Part shown: positions 42,556 to 49,927 of the stretch, in pieces
Numbering within the stretch: position 1 is the first letter of the stretch
How the letters are laid out: each line of letters starts with the position of its first letter
Assembly: GCF_002699985.1 (NCBI RefSeq)
Contig: NZ_LKBT01000034.1
Location: 62,001-126,000 of the forward strand
DNA: 64,000 nt
Direction of reading: 5' to 3'
Origin: Pseudomonas sp. ICMP 561
GTDB lineage: Bacteria; Pseudomonadota; Gammaproteobacteria; Pseudomonadales; Pseudomonadaceae
Notes under the pieces: generated by a model
Database searches by the model: none
What the model saw: the letters and a program-made list of their open reading frames with translations, nothing else
Told to the model about the DNA's origin: nothing
Made by a program: the position numbers and the translations under genes

Positions 42556-44508
42556 TTACTGAACGGCTTTACGCGGCGCCGTTGGGTCTGCCGGTAGGGT
42601 GAAAGTACGCAGGTCAATGGTCGGCGCGTTGTTGGCGCCGCCCAGACGGTGATCGAGCACGAGCAGTTTCGAATGAGCCAGCCCCTGACTGAGTTGCGTC
42701 AGGTACTGCTCCAGCAAGAAAGCCTTACCCGCCTTGGCGTAGCCCTGCTGTTCGGCACTGAAACGCAACTGCGCCGCCTGGGCGTCAGCCATGACTTCCC
42801 GCGCGCTGGCGGTGGCTTTGTCATGGGTTTGGGTCGCGTTGAGTTGCGCCATATTCGACGTGCTGCTGGCAGCGCCCCGCTCCCGGGCGATAAGCGCCTG
42901 AGCACCAATCTGAGCGGCCTGAACCGCGTGGTAAGCGTTGGCGGCTCCGGCAGGCGGGTGAATCGCCTCAATCACCGTGGCGAGAATCTCAACGCCGCTG
43001 TTGAGTCGCTGCAAATCAGCCTGGATCGCGTTGCCGATTTCACGTGCCAGATCGGCGCGCTGTTCACCCAACAACTCGTCCAGCGTCCGCGAAGCAAAAT
43101 CGTGCACCAGCACTCTGCTGGCTGTGCTGCGAATCAACATCGGCACATCAGCGCTGTTATAAGTGGCGGCCATGGCCGCTTCGTCAGTCAAACCGATGCG
43201 ATACACCAGACGCACATCCATATTGACGATCTGAAAGCCCTGCTTGTCGCCCGCGCTGCTGGCGATCACCTGAGACTTTTCATTGATATGGCTGGCGTCC
43301 CACAAACGGTTAGTGCTGGCCGGCGCAGGTCCTTCTGCTGAATCAGGCACTGGAACAGAGGTGATGCCGCTTGCCTGCGCAATGCTGGTGGCCAATTCGT
43401 GAACCACGCCGTTTTCCACCCTCAATACCCGGCCAAATGGCCAGGGCAGACCACCGTGCAGTCCAGGCCCGAGCACCTCTACCGGCTTGCCGAACCGCTC
43501 GTAGATGCCCCGCCCTTGCATGGGGATTTCATGCACACCGCTGAGTGCCCAACCCAGCGCCATGACCACCGCCAGCACGGGCAGAAACGCCCGGCGCATG
43601 TAGGTGAAGGCCCAGATCTGCCGCAGGTCGATACCAAAGCGGTTATGTAATTCGTGCTGCAAGGCCTGCAGAGGTTGCGGCGGCCAGCGCAGCAAGCCTG
43701 CCACGAAACTGCTGGCCGTCAGCCGCGGCTCGACACGGGGATTACGTGGATTGAAGAGCGACAGCGCCGCGCGGATCAGCAGTTCAATGGCTACGAGGCC
43801 CGGCAATAATCCGCTCAACACCGCCAGCCGGGCCGTCCATGGACGTTCGACACTTGAGAAAAACAGACACACCGCACCAATCAGCAACACGGCAATCGCC
43901 ACGCGAGTCATCTGCGCCAGTTGTGCCGCTTCCGGCCACTCGGCCTGCTCACCGCTGAACTGGCGCTCAAGGACCAGCAGGCCGAACGCCAATAACACCG
44001 CCGCGCTGCCAGCGACGCTGCCCATCCGGGAAAAGTCGCTGCCCGGTAGCGACAGGTCCCACACGGCGTCGAGACAAATCAGCGCCAGCAACGACCAACC
44101 GGCCAGCCAAAGCGTCGGTGCGCCAATCTGCGTCAACGTCGAGTGACCTAACCGACTGATGCGCCCAAGAAGCCGGTCGTACCAGCCTCTGTCCTCTGGC
44201 TCCAGAGTCTGCGGGGCGACGTGAGGCTCGCCGCCCTTGAACGCCAAAGCGCGCCATTGCGCGACGCCTTGGGCTGACTGCAATGCGGACGCCAACAGCA
44301 ACAACGCGGCGGCAGCGTTGACCAGCACTGCTGGCCACAAAGTATTCGCCGCAAACAAGTCGGCGAACAGCGCCAGCATCAAACCGAAAATGCCAGCCCC
44401 ACCCGTTATCCAGGTCAGGCGTTTTAACCGCGCCGCATGCACCGCAGCCCTTTGAAACCTGGGCAGGCCATTCAAGCCGCCGTGCTCAACATCCAGATCA
44501 ACCCGCAT
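42556..44508 (-). CDS. SPFH/band-7 (HflK-like) protein with long multi-span N-terminal domain
   Basis: 650 aa from the ATG at 44508 (MRVDLDVEHGGLNGL); the ATG at 44571 would put the start only 11 bp from the Zur-like box. The first ~310 residues have about six hydrophobic segments (ITGGAGIFGLMLALFADLFA, WLAGWSLLALICLDAVW, VAIAVLLIGAVCLFF, LLPGLVAIELLIRAAL); the SPFH part begins with FLPVLAVVMALGWALSGVHEIPMQGRGIYERFG near 320 and continues to a helical tail. HflK is about 400 aa, so this is an extended form. First gene of the Zur-box-headed operon. Confidence 0.82.
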   Translation of the reverse strand: MRVDLDVEHGGLNGLPRFQRAAVHAARLKRLTWITGGAGIFGLMLALFADLFAANTLWPAVLVNAAAALLLLASALQSAQGVAQWRALAFKGGEPHVAPQTLEPEDRGWYDRLLGRISRLGHSTLTQIGAPTLWLAGWSLLALICLDAVWDLSLPGSDFSRMGSVAGSAAVLLAFGLLVLERQFSGEQAEWPEAAQLAQMTRVAIAVLLIGAVCLFFSSVERPWTARLAVLSGLLPGLVAIELLIRAALSLFNPRNPRVEPRLTASSFVAGLLRWPPQPLQALQHELHNRFGIDLRQIWAFTYMRRAFLPVLAVVMALGWALSGVHEIPMQGRGIYERFGKPVEVLGPGLHGGLPWPFGRVLRVENGVVHELATSIAQASGITSVPVPDSAEGPAPASTNRLWDASHINEKSQVIASSAGDKQGFQIVNMDVRLVYRIGLTDEAAMAATYNSADVPMLIRSTASRVLVHDFASRTLDELLGEQRADLAREIGNAIQADLQRLNSGVEILATVIEAIHPPAGAANAYHAVQAAQIGAQALIARERGAASSTSNMAQLNATQTHDKATASAREVMADAQAAQLRFSAEQQGYAKAGKAFLLEQYLTQLSQGLAHSKLLVLDHRLGGANNAPTIDLRTFTLPADPTAPRKAVQ

Positions 44509-44581
44509 CGACGCCCCAGAACTTACTGAATGTTGCTGCCATAGCCCGGCATTTGCGGCGGGCTGACCCACAGGATATGGC

Positions 44582-44594
44582 GTTACGATATAAC
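44582..44594. promoter_or_regulatory. Imperfect Zur box GTTACGATATAAC upstream of the SPFH-HmtA operon
   Basis: Two mismatches, both in one arm, to the GTTATANTATAAC core that occurs perfectly at 32315 and 33786. It lies 74 bp before the chosen start of the first operon gene. Predicts weaker, zinc-dependent repression. The gap 44509-44904 also holds a degenerate REP and one TTATCCACA at 44859. Confidence 0.6.
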
Positions 44595-44637
44595 AGCAAC
44601 AATGAAATTTTTGTTAGATAGGACGCTGATCTTCAAT

Positions 44638-44724
44638 GTGGGATCGGCTTCAGCCAGATTGCGGTATGCGAAGGTCTGACGTTGGCGACCGTACTGTTCT
44701 CTTTCTGGCTAAAGCCGGTCTCAC
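44638..44724. repeat. Degenerate REP
   Basis: Arms GTGGGATCGGCTTCAGCCAG and TGGCTAAAGCCGGTCTCAC are recognisable relatives of the GTAGGACCGGCTT family with several changes. Lies between the divergent SPFH and ynbA-like genes. Confidence 0.65.
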
Positions 44725-44904
44725 GATGTCGCGCTTACAGAAGATCGCCAAACTGGTCGGTCGCTGTGGAAAAGTCCCTCAGATGAGACTTTTCGCGCAA
44801 AGATCAGCAGGCCACGATCATCGCGTTGTGGTTCACTAGAGCCGGGCGCGCCGTCGGGTTATCCACAGGCGCACAGTTGACCTGCCGACAAGGATAGCTT
44901 CACG

Positions 44905-45549
44905 TTGATTTCGATCTATCAGCTCAAACCCCGTTTTCAAAATCTGCTGCGCCCATCAGTTCAGCGTCTCTATGACCGGGGCGTTACCGCCAATCAGGTG
45001 ACCTTGAGCGCCTGCATCGTTTCTTTGTTGATCAGCGGGCTGGTAGCCGTATTCTCCGAACACCTGTGGGTGTTCGCGCTCATTCCCTTGTGGATGATTG
45101 TGCGCATGGCGTTAAACGCCATCGACGGCATGCTTGCCCGGGAGTTCGGCCAGCAATCGCGACTCGGCGCTTACCTCAATGAACTGACCGACGTCATCGC
45201 TGACAGTGCGCTATTCCTGCCATTCGCCTTGATCCCGGACGTCAGCCTCGGGCTGGTGCTGGTGGTGACGTTGGGAGCGATCTTCAGCGAATATGCAGGC
45301 GTGCTCGGGCCCATGATCGGCGCGTCCCGTCGCTATGACGGCCCAATGGGCAAGAGTGATCGTGCATTCGTGTTCGGTGTGATCGGTGCAGGCGTTGCCG
45401 TGGGCTGGCTCTCGGCCCTGTGGATAAACATCATCCTGGCGGTCGTCAGCGCACTGCTGGTTTACACCCTGGTCAATCGTGTTCGCCGGGGGCTGGCAGA
45501 AGTCGTTGCCTCCAGTCCGGAAGATGTCGTCAACAACTCACAAGCATAA
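44905..45549 (+). CDS. ynbA: CDP-alcohol phosphatidyltransferase, YnbA-like
   Basis: 214 aa, TTG start with AAGGA nine bases upstream. Six or so membrane segments. The family motif DxxDGxxAR-x8-GxxxDxxxD is present but altered: NAIDGMLAR near residue 73 and GAYLNELTD near 90, so the first and third aspartates are asparagines, while the catalytic fourth Asp is kept. The same substitutions occur, as far as I recall, in E. coli YnbA. It should join a CDP-lipid to an unknown alcohol at the inner membrane. First gene of a six-gene lipid cluster, slightly overlapping the upstream frame of the next gene's region with 10 bp between coding parts. Confidence 0.85.
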   Translation: MISIYQLKPRFQNLLRPSVQRLYDRGVTANQVTLSACIVSLLISGLVAVFSEHLWVFALIPLWMIVRMALNAIDGMLAREFGQQSRLGAYLNELTDVIADSALFLPFALIPDVSLGLVLVVTLGAIFSEYAGVLGPMIGASRRYDGPMGKSDRAFVFGVIGAGVAVGWLSALWINIILAVVSALLVYTLVNRVRRGLAEVVASSPEDVVNNSQA

Positions 45550-45559
45550 GGATCTCGAC

Positions 45560-47317
45560 ATGCGTGTAGCTCAGGATCAGCGCTTCAGCACTCATGATGG
45601 CGCCGAACTTTTCTATCGTCATTGGCCAGCCACCGCCCAGGACCCGTCGGTTCCGCGTCAGGCAGTGCTGCTGTTTCATCGCGGTCACGAGCATTCCGGA
45701 CGCATCGCTCATCTGGTCGATGAACTGGATCTGCCAGGTTTCGATTTCTTCGCCTGGGACTCACGTGGCCACGGGCAATCGCCAGGCGCGAGGGGTGACA
45801 GCCCAAGCTTCGCCACCAGTGTGCGCGACGTGCAAACCTTCGTTGATCACTTGAGCAGCAACTTCGACATTGCTGAAGAAAACATGGCCGTTGTCGCCCA
45901 GAGCGTAGGGGCCGTGATCGCAGCCACCTGGGCTCATGACTATGCACCGAAAATTCGTGCATTGGTGCTTGCGTCGCCGGCCTTCAAGGTCAAGCTGTAC
46001 GTGCCCTTCGCCCGTCCGGGCCTGGCGCTGCTGCGCAAATTCAAGGGCAACTTCTTCGTCAACAGTTACGTCAAGGCGCGCTTCCTGAGTCATGATCCGC
46101 AGCGCATTGCCTCCTACGACAGCGATCCGCTGATCACCAAGGCGATATCGGTCAATGTTCTGCTGGGACTTTACGAAGCGGCTGATCGAGTCGTCGCCGA
46201 CGCAGAGGCGATATCGATACCCACGCAACTGCTGATCTCCGGCGCAGACTTTGTGGTCCATCGCGGCCCGCAGGAACGTTTTTTCGAACGGTTGGGCAGT
46301 GTGCGCAAAGAGAAGCACATTCTGCCGGGCTTCTTTCACGACACGTTGGGGGAACGCGATCGTCACCTGGCTATCAGTCGAGCTCGGCGTTTCATCCTGC
46401 AAAACTTCGAAGAGCCGATCTCACGACCCTCACTGCTGGACGCAGACCGGATAGGCGTCACCTGCGCTGAATCCGAAGCGCTGGCCGCACCTTTGCCCCA
46501 CAACTCGTTGCGTGACCTTTATTGGCGAATGACACGCGCCAGCATGGGGCTGGGGGCGAAGTTATCCACAGGAGTAAAACTGGGCTTCGATACCGGCTTC
46601 GACTCCGGCAGTACGCTGGATTATGTTTATCGCAATCAGCCGAGTGGCACCTCTGCACTGGGCAAGGTGATTGACCAGAACTACCTGAACTCCATCGGCT
46701 GGCGCGGTATTCGCCAACGCAAGCTTAACGTGGAAGAACTGCTGCGGCTGGCCATGTCGCAACTGCGCAATCAGGGCAGACCGGTAAGTATTGTGGATAT
46801 CGCCGCAGGACACGGGCGTTACATCCTGGAATCGCTGCAAGGGGTGGATCCGCTGCCGGAGTCGATCCTGCTGCGCGATTACAGCGACATCAACGTGCGT
46901 GACGGCAGCGCGTTGATCGAGCAAAAGGGCCTTGGCCATATCGCCCGCTTCATCAAGGCGGATGCGTTCGACCGCAATGACCTGGCCGCACTGGACCCAA
47001 AGCCGACACTGGCCGTGGTTTCCGGTTTGTATGAGTTGTTTGCCAGCAATCAGATGGTCGGCGACTCATTGGCTGGTCTGGCAGCGGCCGTAGAGCCCGG
47101 CGGTTATCTGGTGTACACCGGTCAGCCATGGCACCCGCAACTGGAGTTAATCGCGCGCGCCCTGACCAGCCACCGGGAAGGGCAAGCCTGGGTGATGCGT
47201 CGTCGCAGCCAATCGGAGATGGATCAACTGGTTGAAGCGGCAGGCTTTCGCAAGATCACCCAGCGTGTGGATGAATGGGGGATTTTCACTGTGTCCCTAG
47301 CGCAGCGCATCCAGTGA
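45560..47317 (+). CDS. ynbC: Alpha/beta hydrolase fused to SAM-methyltransferase-like domain, YnbC-like
   Basis: 585 aa from the ATG at 45560 (AAGGATCT upstream). N-terminal Hydrolase_4 domain: AWDSRGHGQSPGARGD near 60-76, nucleophile elbow VVAQSVGAVIAA near 112, and the late histidine region LPGFFHDTLGERDRH near 255. C-terminal half near 390-585 resembles a class-I methyltransferase (VSIVDIAAGHGRYILESLQ near 410, PTLAVVSGLYELF near 475). Such fusion is the hallmark of YnbC. It probably processes acyl chains or head groups of the lipid made by this cluster. GTGA overlap with the next gene. Confidence 0.85.
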   Translation: MRVAQDQRFSTHDGAELFYRHWPATAQDPSVPRQAVLLFHRGHEHSGRIAHLVDELDLPGFDFFAWDSRGHGQSPGARGDSPSFATSVRDVQTFVDHLSSNFDIAEENMAVVAQSVGAVIAATWAHDYAPKIRALVLASPAFKVKLYVPFARPGLALLRKFKGNFFVNSYVKARFLSHDPQRIASYDSDPLITKAISVNVLLGLYEAADRVVADAEAISIPTQLLISGADFVVHRGPQERFFERLGSVRKEKHILPGFFHDTLGERDRHLAISRARRFILQNFEEPISRPSLLDADRIGVTCAESEALAAPLPHNSLRDLYWRMTRASMGLGAKLSTGVKLGFDTGFDSGSTLDYVYRNQPSGTSALGKVIDQNYLNSIGWRGIRQRKLNVEELLRLAMSQLRNQGRPVSIVDIAAGHGRYILESLQGVDPLPESILLRDYSDINVRDGSALIEQKGLGHIARFIKADAFDRNDLAALDPKPTLAVVSGLYELFASNQMVGDSLAGLAAAVEPGGYLVYTGQPWHPQLELIARALTSHREGQAWVMRRRSQSEMDQLVEAAGFRKITQRVDEWGIFTVSLAQRIQ

Positions 47318-48627
47318 AGCCCCTGCGCGAGCCAGGCCTATGGAAGCGGGCCGTGGTGTGGCTGATATTTCTTGCACCATTTTTCTTCGCCAGCTACGGC
47401 TTTGCCACCTGGTACACCGCCCAGCGTGCTGATGTTGGCACGTTGGTGTTTGGCTGGGAACGCGATATGCCGTTTTGGGCGTGGACCATCATCCCCTACT
47501 GGTCCATCGACCTGCTTTACGGGTTTTCATTGCTGGCCTGTCTGACACGACGCGAGCTGGATACCCATGCGCTGCGCCTGTTCAGCGCGCAACTGATTGC
47601 AGTCAGTTGCTTCCTGCTCTGGCCTCTGCGCTTCACTTTCGAGCGTCCGGAGCTGGACGGGCTGTTTGGCTGGCTGTTCGCCGTCTTGGCAGGTTTTGAC
47701 AAGCCGTTCAATCAAGCACCTTCGCTGCACATCGCGCTGCTGGTGGTGTTATGGGTCTGCTACGACCGCTATCTGCGTAACTTCCACGCAGGATGGCGAT
47801 GGCTGCTGCACGGTTGGTTTGCGCTAATTGGCCTGTCAGTGCTGACCACTTGGCAACACCACTTCATCGACTTACCCACAGGCGCATTGGCCGGATGGTT
47901 CTGTGTCTGGCTATGGCCTGATCAGGGCCGCAGCCCAGCGTTGTCCGTAAGGCTGAGCCATGATCCGCAACGGTTGAGGCTCAGCGCGTATTACGCCGTG
48001 GGTGCTCTGTCCTGCGCAGCCTTGGCCTTGGTGCTTGCTGGTGGCTGGCTGTGGCTGATCTGGCCAGCGGTTTCGTTACTGTTGGTGGCGATCAATTACC
48101 TGCTGCTGGGCGCCAATGGCTTTCAGAAGCGCGAGGATGGGAGCTTATCCCCGGCAGCGTGCTGGTTATTCGCTCCTTATCTGGTAGGCGCGTGGATAAA
48201 TTCGAGGTTGTGGACAAGATCCCGCCCGCAGCCAAGCGAGATTGTGGATAACATCTGGCTGGGGCGATTGCCTGCTCAATCCGAACTGCCGCCTTTCAAA
48301 TCGGTTGTGGATATGTCCGCCGAGCTGCCGCTGGATGCCGGTTCTCGTGGTTATCAGGTTGTCCCGGTTCTGGATCTTACAGTCCCCACTGCCGCGCAAT
48401 GCCTGATAGCCGCTGAAGCGATTGAACGTCTACGTGAGCGAGGCCCGGTACTGGTCTGCTGCGCGCTGGGCTACTCTCGTAGCGCCACAGCCGTCGCGGC
48501 ATGGCTTCTACACACTGGACGAGCCGAGTCTGTGGATAACGCAGTGGCCATGCTCCGCGCTGCAGCGCCGAGAATTGTTCTGGGTGCCGGGCATAAAGCG
48601 GTTTTGCGCAGCACCACGCTTCCCTGA
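47314..48627 (+). CDS. ynbD: PAP2 plus dual-specificity phosphatase fusion, YnbD-like
   Basis: 437 aa from the GTG at 47314, which overlaps the ynbC stop (GTGA). N-terminal membrane domain of PAP2 type with PSLHIALLVVLWVCYDRYLR near 145 and TWQHHFIDLPTGALAGW near 185. The C-terminal 130 residues are a cysteine phosphatase (LVCCALGYSRSATAVAAWLL near 395). The P-loop is C-x5-R, but the residue before the catalytic Cys is Cys, not the usual His. It likely removes phosphate from a lipid phosphate intermediate. Four TTATCCACA-like 9-mers lie in its 3' half, two of them perfect. Confidence 0.83.
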   Translation: MKPLREPGLWKRAVVWLIFLAPFFFASYGFATWYTAQRADVGTLVFGWERDMPFWAWTIIPYWSIDLLYGFSLLACLTRRELDTHALRLFSAQLIAVSCFLLWPLRFTFERPELDGLFGWLFAVLAGFDKPFNQAPSLHIALLVVLWVCYDRYLRNFHAGWRWLLHGWFALIGLSVLTTWQHHFIDLPTGALAGWFCVWLWPDQGRSPALSVRLSHDPQRLRLSAYYAVGALSCAALALVLAGGWLWLIWPAVSLLLVAINYLLLGANGFQKREDGSLSPAACWLFAPYLVGAWINSRLWTRSRPQPSEIVDNIWLGRLPAQSELPPFKSVVDMSAELPLDAGSRGYQVVPVLDLTVPTAAQCLIAAEAIERLRERGPVLVCCALGYSRSATAVAAWLLHTGRAESVDNAVAMLRAAAPRIVLGAGHKAVLRSTTLP

Positions 48628-48652
48628 CACTGCGCTGTTGCGAACGGAGACC

Positions 48653-48742
48653 TGTAGGAGCGCACGAGCACCGCGCGGCCGCGATAGCGGTGTATCAGAC
48701 AGACCGCTATCGCGGCCTCGCGGTGCTCGTGAGCTCCTACAG
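48653..48742. repeat. REP doublet (TGTAGGAGCGCACGAGCACC type)
   Basis: Left arm TGTAGGAGCGCACGAGCACC, right arm GGTGCTCGTGAGCTCCTAC. It splits the lipid cluster between the ynbD-like gene and the 151-aa gene, and could reduce downstream transcription. Confidence 0.92.
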
Positions 48743-48748
48743 AAACGT

Positions 48749-48786
48749 TTTCAAAATCATATAGTTGTAGTTTTTTTGAGAAGAGC
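48749..48786 (+). repeat. AT-rich REP-associated 40-bp element, copy 4
   Basis: TTTTCAAAATCATATAGTTG to TTTTTTTGAGAAGAGC, the most diverged of the four copies, directly after a REP arm. Confidence 0.5.
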
Positions 48787-48841
48787 GAGCTAGCTCGCGA
48801 TGGCGTCAAACCGGCGCAGACTCACCTGAAGGCAAACAGAG

Positions 48842-49297
48842 ATGTCCCATGAAATGCAGCTCCACGTGGTTGCCAGCCTGCTGCGTCGGGGTACGGCACT
48901 TGATAATTTGTCCACAGGGCTGACGCTGCTCAGTCTGGCCTTCGGCCTGATTCAGCTGTTGATAACCGGGGTTCAACCGTTCCTGTTGATACTCGCTGTA
49001 TCGGGAGTGATTCTGGGTCTGCTGGAAAAGTACTACGCCATGCGCGTGGCATTTGACGCTGATCTGTTCTACGTCATAGCCAGCGATCCTCAGTGGCCAA
49101 CAGATCGCACTGCAGCGCTGGATGATGCCTTGATCAAGCTAGGCCTGCAGCCTGTGGATAAAGCTGGCCGAGCGTGGTCAGTCCGCATTCAGGGTGCGTT
49201 GCGGCTTCTGCGCCAGCAGCTTTTGTTTTTGGCCATTCAGTTATTGGTATTGCTGAGTGCCGTCGTGATTTTCCCTTGGTTGTCCTTCACCTCTTGA
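48842..49297 (+). CDS. Membrane protein of unknown function in the lipid cluster
   Basis: 151 aa. Two hydrophobic segments near residues 28-60 (LLSLAFGLIQLLITG, PFLLILAVSGVILGLLEKYYA) and one near the C-terminus (LLFLAIQLLVLLSAVVIFPWL). I do not recognise a family. It ends 9 bp before the acyltransferase gene, so the two are co-transcribed. As I recall P. aeruginosa PA2538 holds the same position. Could be an accessory subunit for the acyltransferase or CDP-alcohol transferase. Confidence 0.72.
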   Translation: MSHEMQLHVVASLLRRGTALDNLSTGLTLLSLAFGLIQLLITGVQPFLLILAVSGVILGLLEKYYAMRVAFDADLFYVIASDPQWPTDRTAALDDALIKLGLQPVDKAGRAWSVRIQGALRLLRQQLLFLAIQLLVLLSAVVIFPWLSFTS

Positions 49298-49306
49298 GGA
49301 AACGCC

Positions 49307-49927
49307 ATGTTTGAACCCTTGGTCGCGACGCTGATTACAGCAGGCGCGCGCAGCATCACCGGTGCCCGCAGCCTGTGGCTCGGCAGCTCTCCAGAGCCGA
49401 CACAGCGCATCTACTTCGCCAACCACAGCAGCCACGGCGATTTCGTCTTGCTCTGGGCTTCGCTGCCTCCAGCGCTGCGCAAGTTGACTCGCCCCGTTGC
49501 GGGCGCGGATTACTGGCAGAGCAGTCCTCTGCGCCGCTACATCATCAACGGTGTGTTCAATGGCGTGCTGGTGGACCGGCAGCGCAAGACGCCGGAAAGC
49601 AACCCGTTACAGCCCATGCTGGAAGCGCTGGAAAACGGTGATTCGCTGATCATCTTTCCGGAGGGCACCCGTAACCCTGAAGAGGGTCTGCTGCCGTTCA
49701 AAAGTGGGTTGTACCACTTGGCTAAAAGTTATCCACAGGCTGAGCTGGTGCCAGTGTGGATCGCCAACCTCAATCGTGTAATGCCAAAAGGGCGAATACT
49801 GCCACTGCCGTTGTTGTGTACCACCAGTTTCGGCGCGCCATTGCAGTTGGGCAGTGAAGAAAGCAAAGAACAGTTTCTGTCGCGCAGCCGTGAAGCGCTG
49901 CTGGCCCTGGCTCCGGAGCAGCTTTGA
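49307..49927 (+). CDS. 1-acyl-glycerol-3-phosphate acyltransferase-like (PlsC family)
   Basis: 206 aa. PlsC blocks: NHSSHGDFVLLW near 36 (H-x4-D), GVLVDRQRKTPESNPLQPML near 85, FPEGTRNPEEGLLPFKSGLY near 117. It transfers an acyl chain to a lysophosphatidate-like acceptor. Stop and next start overlap (TGATG), so it is coupled to the CdsA-like gene: acylation and CDP-activation are adjacent steps. Confidence 0.88.
   Translation: MFEPLVATLITAGARSITGARSLWLGSSPEPTQRIYFANHSSHGDFVLLWASLPPALRKLTRPVAGADYWQSSPLRRYIINGVFNGVLVDRQRKTPESNPLQPMLEALENGDSLIIFPEGTRNPEEGLLPFKSGLYHLAKSYPQAELVPVWIANLNRVMPKGRILPLPLLCTTSFGAPLQLGSEESKEQFLSRSREALLALAPEQL

Noticed and set aside
40431..44508. Calling the SPFH genes hflK and hflC
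   Set aside because: The true hflKC pair lies in an hfq-hflX operon. Here there are three genes, one with a His tail and one with a multi-span extension, joined to a metal ATPase.
48422..48793. 123-aa plus-strand frame through the ynbD end and REP
   Set aside because: It consists of out-of-frame ynbD sequence followed by REP palindrome.
44859..49737. Cluster of DnaA boxes as a replication origin
   Set aside because: No dnaA, dnaN, rpmH, gyrB or AT-rich unwinding region nearby; the 9-mers lie in coding DNA and are also abundant elsewhere in the window.
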